From the NCBI GenBank assembly GCA_021234155.1, contig JAJEKV010000100.1, forward strand, positions 2,642,116 through 2,706,115: DNA of 64,000 nucleotides, given 5' to 3'. The stretch's first letter is position 1, and each line of letters starts with the position of its first letter. A model generated the notes under the pieces. It was not told the origin of the DNA, ran no database searches, and worked only from the letters and a program-made list of their open reading frames with translations. The position numbers and the translations under genes were made by a program. Positions 59,146 to 64,000 of this stretch are shown piece after piece. Source of the stretch: Isoetes taiwanensis (Eukaryota > Streptophyta > Lycopodiopsida > Isoetales > Isoetaceae).

Positions 59146-59303
59146 GTAATCGACGGGAGGAGGGGCATTCCGCCCCGTAGAGCCTCGAGGCGGCGCCACC
59201 AGCCGAGGCGGTGCACGAGCGGCGGAGCCACGAGTGCCGCCGAGGCTGTGTGCGCTGCCGAGAGACTCTACGAGGGCGGAATGCCCCTCCTCCCGTCGAT
59301 TAC
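59146..59303. mobile_element. Foldback element with ~38-bp arms, GC-rich core family
   Basis: The left arm 59146-59182 (GTAATCGACGGGAGGAGGGG...) and the right arm 59266-59303 are inverted repeats differing by one indel. The core shares sequence with 56929-56990 in opposite orientation. No target-site duplication is obvious: the flanks are ACTAC and GGGAC. Confidence 0.85.
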
Positions 59304-62300
59304 GGGACGTAATAAACACTTAGTGCAAATTACGTTCAGGATCGTTCCCTCTCTCGGCTATGGTTCCCTCTCTCGGCTATGGCATAGAAGTTCAGAAAAC
59401 AAAACCTCTAGCTATCTCGGCTATGGCGAGCACAGAACACAAAGCATAGAAGTTCAGAAAACAATAGAAAGCACAAAACAATTCAACGCAGAAAAACACA
59501 GGCCATTGAAGAAAACAATTAAGCATGAACTCTGCTTGGAGCTTCCGGACGATCTAAACTGCTTCTGATCAACCTAAAGTCTGCTTGGCCGAAAACATGG
59601 ACCGATCCATCTCTGTAGACAGATTTTTAGACATCTACTAAGTCTGTCCCGCCTCTTTTCACTTTCCGGCAAAAATCTCGATAAAGCTTGAAAAATGGTG
59701 CTATGGCGGCCTTCAGAAAAATCTGGAGAATGAAACCTTAGAAATCTGGAAAACCTTGGAGAACGGCTATGGCGGCCTTCAGAGAGAACGGAATGGCGCC
59801 GCTCTTCTCAAACCTGGTTATGGCGCCCGCGAGAATGAAGCCTGGCTATGGCATCGCTAACCTGGCTATGGCGCTCACTGCAAAACCTGGCTATGGCGCC
59901 CGCGAGAATGAAAGGGCCGCCTTCCTGACTGAAGAAAGAACTTTAGCGGCGCCGCCATCAACAAGCGGAGGAACATTTATGCCATATAAAATTGAAGCAA
60001 ATATACAGTAATTTGCACTAAGTGTTTATTACGGCATAATTATAGATGCCAAAACAATTAATAATCATATGCAACACTTGCCCTTTCTTCAATTGCCGAA
60101 GGTAATCGAGCGGTTATTACAATAATCATTCAAATATTCTATTAAAAAGAATATTCGGGAGGTTAATATAATCCCTCTATGATCCAACGGTGGATAGCGG
60201 TTGGATCTTTAGAACGTGCAAGGACCAGTGGTTAAGATGCAAGAATCTTTATGGGGGGAGGGTGTCCATTGGCTGCGCATTTAAGCGCAAAACTAGAAGT
60301 GCAAATTTCTGAGCATTTCAATGGCTATATTTTTTATATGACAACATGCCCACCGAGAATGCCTACCCGAAAAACTTAGCTCCTCGCCAATTGAACAATG
60401 TCACCTTAAGTTGGAAGGTGTCAAAGTGGTGGGGGTACTAGTACCACCAAGGCTGAGGTGGCAGCCCCCTAGGATACCAGGGTGCCCATTGAAGGCTGCC
60501 GCGATAGGCCATAAAGAAACTTGTGGAAAACAATTTTTTTTTTGTTTGAATGAACTTGATCGTATCTTTCAACACCAATCTTAAATTTGACAACAATGTT
60601 CAAAAATTATCAAAATTTTCCCATAAAAGTTTTAGCATAGTAAAACTGGAACATTTACAAAACAGAAACATGCACAAATATCTGAACCCCAGGACGAATT
60701 TGCAAGGTAGACATATGCACATACATAAAAATGTATTATTGTAATCAGACAGAAGTTGAAGAAGAGTTTAATTGCAATAACTCAACCACACAAGCACACT
60801 TACCTTTTAACGAAATTATCTGGTAACATAAATGTTAACAAGAGGATAATTGTTCATGGAAAGAATGAGTTAGTACATTATTATACTTCAATAGAGGAAA
60901 GTTAAGCTTAAAATAAAGCTCCACAAACTTTGATATTGCCCATCTTATAGCCAAACATTGTTTGTGATGTACAATCCATATATCTATATACATTTTTCTG
61001 ATATGCAATCTATACTTGCTAGGATTCTATACCGTAGGTTATTTATCCAAAATACAAAGGCATACCAAGGTGCAGGAGTTCCCCATTCATACCCAGTTAA
61101 AACCATAGATGTAGTGATGTAGTGATCTGATCTTCATTTGACCATGCTGGGACATTGCAGGCATGACATCATACAGTATAGGGATAGGAAGGTCCCTTCA
61201 TGCCCACTATTCTTTAAAAATTATCAGATAAATACCATGAAAAGAAGACAAGAAGTACCTTTTTTCTTTCAGATTCTGGTGACAGCCTGAATTTCAAACT
61301 TAATTCTAGGGAGATCTCGTAACCAAAGCTCTGTATACTGTTTGCTGAATGTCATTTTTTATGGAAACCTTTGATGATGAATGCCTGCATTATAATACTC
61401 AAAGCAGTGGATGCATTAACAGGGTAGCCCAATAATATGGCTTACATGCACTAGCATGTACATAAATATGTAAAAGGTAGCTTGTCCTAGTGATATGTTT
61501 TGAACAAATAATTGAAAGGATCCAAAATCTCAATATACACATTCAGAGAATTAGCTTTTCTACCCCTATCCATATGCCTTGACTGCTTGTTCCACTAGAT
61601 TGTTTCATCCTCAATTTTCAAATTGTATATGTAATACTCTATGCTATCAGTGCCCTCCAACCCCAGATACTACATGATATAAGAATTATTTGCCCTCTAA
61701 GAGACCAGCTATGAAAAGTAACCCAACTACCAGCTATGAAAAGTAACTCAGTGGCTTAGCTATGCACACTCTTGCTAAGGTACTTACATGGAAGCTTCAA
61801 AAGTGATGCTCTCTGTGCATCAGTTTTATATAAGCTCTGCAACATCTGTGTCAAACCTAGAAAATGTGCCAGAAGCAATTATGAGCATATAACTGTCAGA
61901 TAGTGCAGCTCAGCTAGATGGTTTTACTAATGCATTTCTTATTTTCTTTTTCCATCTGCTTATGCATCAAACAACTGCCTCTACTTGGCATTGCGAAAGC
62001 GAGCAACAAAGGCATAAAATTGCTTACATTCATCAACAAGGACAAACGTATTGCCATCATCTTAAAATTCTCCCTTAAATTATTAAGTCATTTGCCAGTT
62101 CATTGCCTCTCGCGCTATGTATTGGCTCTTCTTGTCTGAACCATGATCAGGAGTAGCATCTGTTGTGCCTAAATTACAAGCTGTGGCATATTAATAGACA
62201 ATGAAGAGAAAAAATGAAATATAAGCAAATTCGAGTTTACCAGTGACGGAAATGCAATCCGACTAGAAGCAAAAACCACCAATCCGACTGGAAGAAAAAC

Positions 62301-62721
62301 TAGGAAAGAGAATTTGATAGTGTCGGAATTGAATAACCAGCATTACATGTAGAAAGCCTGGCTATGGTGGTCGCTTACATGCGCCGCCTACGATGGCATT
62401 GCTAGGAGCCTTCGTTGTTCTGTGCACAGCCGTAATAGAAGCCTAGGTAATCTACGTGGCAAATTCTGAAACAGCCAATGGCAATTTTACACATCCGCCA
62501 CTGGCAACGGCACAGCCAATGGCCACCCTCCCCTATAATGTTCGGATACCAGTGGTTAAGATGCAGGAATCTTTATAGAATGTTCGGAAAATATCTATAT
62601 GGGAATCATGGGAAAAGCTATATGTTTAGAATATGAGTACTAGAATCACAAAGTGAAAATGGACGTCAGATTCGCCGACCGGACCGGAATACCTTCTTCC
62701 ATCTCCGGCGGAATCTTTCTT
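59304..62721. other. No gene recognised; several repeat motifs
   Basis: 59700-59905 has six or more (G)GCTATGGC phrases, some within a repeated CCTGGCTATGGCGCCCGCGAGAATGAA unit. CCAGTGGTTAAGATGCARGAATCTTTAT occurs at 60228 and again at 62551, resembling a SINE A-box region. No coding gene was supported. Confidence 0.4.
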
Positions 62722-62860
62722 TCCTTAACGCACTGGTCCTCGGTTTTCCACGGTAAGATTCAATCTTGACCGTCGAATGGACAACTGTTATCAGCTAGTA
62801 ACACGCCTGTTCTTGAAAATTTATGGAGACAATCCCGTAACAGCCTAGGGTTTTCTCTGC
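62722..62860 (+). repeat. SINE-like repeat, copy B
   Basis: CCTTAACGCACTGGTCCTCGG, AAGATTCAATCTTGACCGT, CTAGTAACA and CCTAGGGTTTT follow in the same order as in the copy at 48300. It is diverged but collinear. Confidence 0.4.
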
Positions 62861-63034
62861 CCTTCTCTGCATCTGCCATAACACCCTAGGATTTTTTACG
62901 AACGAGGGCCCCATTTGCGGAAGCTTACCTTGCAAGCAAACTTCTGGCTAACCGCAAGCAAGTGAATGGGGTTGGGCTTCCCTTGCAAGCAAGCTTAACT
63001 GGTAACCGCTTCGCCACCTTTTAACCGCGCCTGC

Positions 63035-63215
63035 TTCCTAGATCCGGCTTCTGCCCCTGCTTCTAAGATCCTAAGATCCGGCTTCCACGATTCTAAGATC
63101 TGGCTTCTAAGATCCTAAGATCCGGCTTCCACAATTCTAAGATCCGGCTTCTAAAATCCCTGCTTCTGCCCCTGCTTCCACGATTAGGTGCCCCTGCTTC
63201 CTTGATCTGGCGCCC
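63035..63215. repeat. Tandem GATCCGGCTTCYA repeats
   Basis: Variants of TCTAAGATCCGGCTTC(C/T)A, CACGATTCTAAGATC and CCCCTGCTTCC alternate about eight times, ~300 bp upstream of the dioxygenase start. The repeat could affect that promoter but has no clear function. Confidence 0.65.
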
Positions 63216-63262
63216 TTGCTTCCGGCCCAAGGTGCAAACCCTCGGACCAGAGCGTTAAGGGA

Positions 63263-63392
63263 GATAACGCCCTGGGCCTCGGCCGTTACCATAAAAAAAA
63301 AATTTTGGCATGGCCAAAATGGCGAGGGCGTGCTCGCGAGCCATTTGCCTCAATTTTTTTTTATGGTAACGCCCTCGGCCCAGGGCGTTATC
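63263..63392. mobile_element. Foldback element with ~41-bp arms, upstream of the dioxygenase gene
   Basis: The left arm 63263-63304 (GATAACGCCCTGGGCC...) is matched by the inverse at 63352-63392 with few changes, including the A/T-rich inner ends. A second hairpin (AAATGGCTCGCGAGC / CTCGCCATTTT-like) lies inside. It is 130 bp long, and its end lies 119 bp before the ATG at 63512. Confidence 0.8.
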
Positions 63393-63511
63393 TACCCCAT
63401 ACTGGACTGCACATCCTTATCTGCCCATCTTATTAGAAGCAAAAACAGGTTTGATCTCCTCCTTGTTCTTGTCCTTTTTCTTGTTTTTTATTTGCCCTAT
63501 CTTTTCAATCA

Positions 63512-64000
63512 ATGGCCGTAGCTCCGGAAGGGCGAGAATCAAGATACTACTTGTATCCCGAATTTGAAGAACCTGAATGGTCTGATCCGGTAGAAAGCGT
63601 ACAGGCTTTGGCCGAGCTTGATCTTGAGGATATCCCCCCTGCTTATGTAAGACCCCCGCCGGATCGACCCTGTTTTGGCAATGTGCATAATGCTCAGAAT
63701 CAGATTCCTATTATTGATTTTTCAGGTCTTGTCGAAGAGATCAAACCATGTCGGAAATTGCAAAAGCTTCTGAAGAGTGGGGATTTTTCCAGCTCCTTAA
63801 TCACGGCATTTCGTTGTCTTTGATAGAAAGGACTAAAAGAGTTGCTAAGGAGTTCTTTGATCTGCCTATAGAAGAAAAACAGGTATATGCTAACAAGCCT
63901 TGGTCCTTAGTTGGCTATGGTAGTCGGATCGGAGTTACAAAGGGTGCAGTTTTGGATTGGGGAGATTATTTTCTTCATTATCTTTGGCCTTTGGAGAAAA
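63512..64000 (+). CDS. 2-oxoglutarate/Fe(II) dioxygenase, N-terminal part (runs off the window)
   Basis: The ATG at 63512 begins MAVAPEGRESRYYLYPEFEE. It is followed by SVQALAELDLEDIPPAYVRP and IPIIDFSGL, the usual opening of plant 2-oxoglutarate-dependent dioxygenases (VQxL, IPxxYxRP, IPxIDxSGL). Near 63741-63748 the frame breaks: WGFFQLLNHGIS and later YGSRIGVTKGAVLDWGDYF lie in the -1 frame. One base is therefore missing here, through mutation or assembly error. The downstream motifs place it near the anthocyanidin synthase / jasmonate oxidase group. The catalytic HxD...H lies beyond 64000. It may be related to the orphan exons at 49703-50641. Confidence 0.85.

Overview
This window reads as nuclear DNA of a land plant. 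It carries two intact multi-exon plant genes with GT-AG introns: a peroxisomal serine:glyoxylate aminotransferase (16639-19312, minus) and a diacylglycerol acyltransferase 2 (34735-37205, plus). It also has the start of a plant-type 2-oxoglutarate dioxygenase at the right edge (63512-64000) and two orphan 3' exons of another one (49703-50641). The rest is a dense mosaic of transposable elements, foldback elements and low-complexity DNA. The species cannot be read from the sequence. A lineage outside the well-sampled crops is possible, but that is a guess.

The most unusual region is 5.2-11.0 kb, all on the minus strand. A 1595-bp LTR (9443-11037) is followed immediately by a primer binding site complementary to initiator tRNA-Met (9430-9441). 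Where gag and pol would be expected there are two genes, and neither looks like gag or pol. The first (8743-7475) encodes a histone H3-like protein. It starts MARIKQTAR, continues into a long Glu/Lys-rich coiled coil, and ends in a complete H3 histone fold with about half of the residues identical to canonical H3. The second (6780-5426) encodes a roughly 450-residue protein that I do not recognise. Each gene has its own TATAAATA box about 105 bp upstream, a shared 5' leader motif, and a pair of ~67-bp inverted-repeat modules further upstream. That makes four modules in all, arranged the same way twice. Both genes are interrupted by one in-frame TAG and by single-base shifts that sit in or next to C/G runs. 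They are therefore either lightly decayed or partly affected by assembly errors.

Other mobile DNA, left to right: foldback elements at 1.6 and 2.6 kb; the 3' end of a CACTA transposon ending at 5203; LINE reverse-transcriptase debris at 12.8-13.4 kb and a LINE tail at 15.2-15.6 kb; a 150-bp GATA microsatellite; an older, twice-interrupted copy of the 9.4-kb LTR family at 21.1-24.9 kb; a Ty3/gypsy protease remnant at 25.9 kb; a 5'-truncated LINE at 30.0-30.65 kb; and a 503-bp direct repeat (30654 and 33170). A 7.06-kb L1-type LINE (39384-46441, minus), flanked by perfect 19-bp target-site duplications, is inserted inside the reverse-transcriptase region of an older LINE. The right third (52-63 kb) holds palindrome arrays, foldback elements with a shared GC-rich core but unrelated arms, and many copies of a GGCTATGGC motif.
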